Shown here in pieces: positions 63,234 to 64,000 of a stretch of 64,000 bases of DNA. The notes below the pieces were generated by a model. That model had not been told where the DNA came from. It ran no database searches and worked only from the letters and a program-made list of their open reading frames with translations. Both the position numbers and the translations under genes were made by a program. Origin of the DNA: an uncultured Verrucomicrobiota bacterium. GTDB taxonomy: Bacteria; Verrucomicrobiota; Verrucomicrobiia; Opitutales; Opitutaceae. Location of the stretch: NCBI GenBank assembly GCA_903869675.1, contig CAIQAB010000018.1, positions 88,959 through 152,958 of the forward strand, read 5' to 3'. The stretch's first letter is position 1; each line of letters opens with the position of its first letter.

Positions 63234-63253
63234 CTGATTTAAACTAACAAAAA

Positions 63254-63310
63254 TCGGCCAGACCCCTTTTGTTTTCCCCAATTTAGCATTTCTCGGCCCG
63301 ACCCCTTTGA
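63254..63310. repeat. Direct repeat TCGGCC(A/C)GACCCCTTT, two copies
   Basis: TCGGCCAGACCCCTTTT (63254-63270) and TCGGCCCGACCCCTTTGA (63293-63310), 39 bp apart, in low-GC intergenic DNA. On the minus strand they read AAAGGGGTC(T/G)GGCCGA, resembling the REP-type repeats associated with RAYT transposases in other bacteria. A third partial copy is at 59521. Confidence 0.55.
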
Positions 63311-63380
63311 ATTAGCTGTGCGCACGAAGAGGGGTAGGAAGGCTATAGCTATTTGCGACGAAGTGTGCTTAATTAACATA

Positions 63381-64000
63381 ATGCGAATCCTCATCCTATC
63401 CGCCCTCCTCCTTGCCTCAGCCTTTCAGGCTGTATTGGGGGAACAATCTGGAGATTGGACTTATTCCGTTTTAAACGGCCAAGCCACCATTACACGCTAC
63501 ACAGGAGGAGGTGGAGCGGTGACGATACCAAATACCATTAACGGCAGTAGCGTAACGAGTGTTGGTGGCAATGCGTTCTATTCAAGTAGTGTAAGCAGCG
63601 TCATCATCCCCAATAGCGTGACAAGTATTGGGTATCATGCGTTCTCTTATTGCTACAGTCTAACCAACGTCGTCATCCCGAACAGCGTTACGAGTATTGG
63701 GTATCATGCGTTCTATAATTGCACTAGCCTAACCAGCATCACCATCCCCAACAGCGTGACTAGTATTGGATATGGTTTGTTCAGTTATTGTTCCAGCCTA
63801 ACTACCGTCACTATTCCAAGCGGTGTCACAAGTCTTCAGCAAATGTTCGAAGGTTGCACCAGCCTAACCAGCATCACCATCCCCAACAGCGTGACTAGTA
63901 TTGGGGATAGTGCGTTCTATAATTGCACCAGCCTAACTAGCATCACCATCCCCAACAGCGTGACTAGTATTGGGGTTGGTGCGTTCCAAGATTGCACCAG
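63381..64000 (+). CDS. Secreted BspA-like leucine-rich-repeat protein (3' end outside window)
   Basis: Open from ATG 63381 to the window edge, about 206 codons. Signal peptide [20 protein letters not shown], a short head ([15 protein letters not shown]), then tandem LRR_5 repeats of about 23 residues of the form [21 protein letters not shown]. The repeats are almost identical in DNA (69-bp units, for example the units at 63722-63790 and 63858-64000), implying recent duplication or conversion. GC content is clearly lower than the rest of the window. BspA-like proteins are surface adhesins or recognition proteins. Confidence 0.87.
   Translation, partial: MRILILSALLLASAFQAVLGEQSGDWTYSVLNGQATITRYTGGGGAVTIPNTINGSSVTSVGGNAFYSSSVSSVIIPNSVTSIGYHAFSYCYSLTNVVIPNSVTSIGYHAFYNCTSLTSITIPNSVTSIGYGLFSYCSSLTTVTIPSGVTSLQQMFEGCTSLTSITIPNSVTSIGDSAFYNCTSLTSITIPNSVTSIGVGAFQDCT

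Noticed and set aside
63590..64000. Regular near-identical repeats, considered as a CRISPR array
   Set aside because: The 69-bp units stay in one frame and encode leucine-rich repeats; there are no unique spacers between constant repeats.

Overview
The window is GC-rich chromosomal DNA from a free-living Gram-negative heterotroph, most likely a verrucomicrobium of the Opitutaceae type. The evidence is a PEP-CTERM anchored secreted protein, a recA promoter with a TGTTC-N4-GAACA palindrome (the LexA motif I recall being described for Verrucomicrobia), a PPi-type phosphofructokinase, a DUF2934 protein, an Mla/MCE lipid-transport operon and very few Shine-Dalgarno sequences. I saw no rRNA, tRNA, CRISPR array, prophage or intact insertion sequence. 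The window is mostly core metabolism and information processing, with a change in character at the right edge.

Layout. 1-7.2 kb: the C-terminal part of a GH78 alpha-L-rhamnosidase, a PEP-CTERM phytase/esterase-like protein, a divergent purine-salvage pair (NCS2 permease and hypoxanthine phosphoribosyltransferase), pirin, and 2-keto-3-deoxygluconate kinase. A 153-bp inverted-repeat element lies upstream of pirin. 7.3-15 kb: PRC-barrel and DUF2934 stress-type proteins, a minus-strand run of gamma-carbonic anhydrase, a second hexapeptide-repeat protein and trpS, then a CNT nucleoside transporter, rsmD and mlaE-mlaF-mlaD. 15.3-20.6 kb, minus strand: a degenerate RNase III-like protein, recA with an SOS operator, two envelope proteins of unknown role, a rhomboid-like pseudoprotease and prmB. 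20.8-31 kb: a SulP-STAS-cNMP transporter, rlmJ, a NarL-type response regulator, divergent hsp20 and hslO, and a coupled NAD-salvage/tRNA-modification run (pnuC, ribosylnicotinamide kinase, tcdA) facing tatD.

31-47 kb: a DUF3127 protein with an SSB-like tail, trpG/pabA, nrdR, pyruvate carboxylase, a small EF-hand protein, rarD, PPi-PFK, purB, holA, an MFS transporter, and the cofactor genes nadC-birA-coaX. BirA and pyruvate carboxylase are functionally linked, because BirA supplies the biotin the carboxylase needs. 47-55 kb: a five-gene Gld-like ABC transporter operon ending in a DUF4340 protein and a very large AsmA-like protein. 55-63 kb: miaA, a three-gene lipid/glycolipid set (glycosyltransferase, DAG-kinase-like lipid kinase, LpxH-like phosphoesterase) and a ribose-type ABC importer. 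From about 63.24 kb composition falls towards AT and a secreted BspA-like leucine-rich-repeat protein begins, running off the edge; repeats just before it suggest a boundary with more mobile sequence.

Most gene starts were chosen by homology to family N-termini, because leaders are pyrimidine-rich and rarely contain a usable ribosome-binding site. No computation or database search was run; family assignments rest on recognised motifs.
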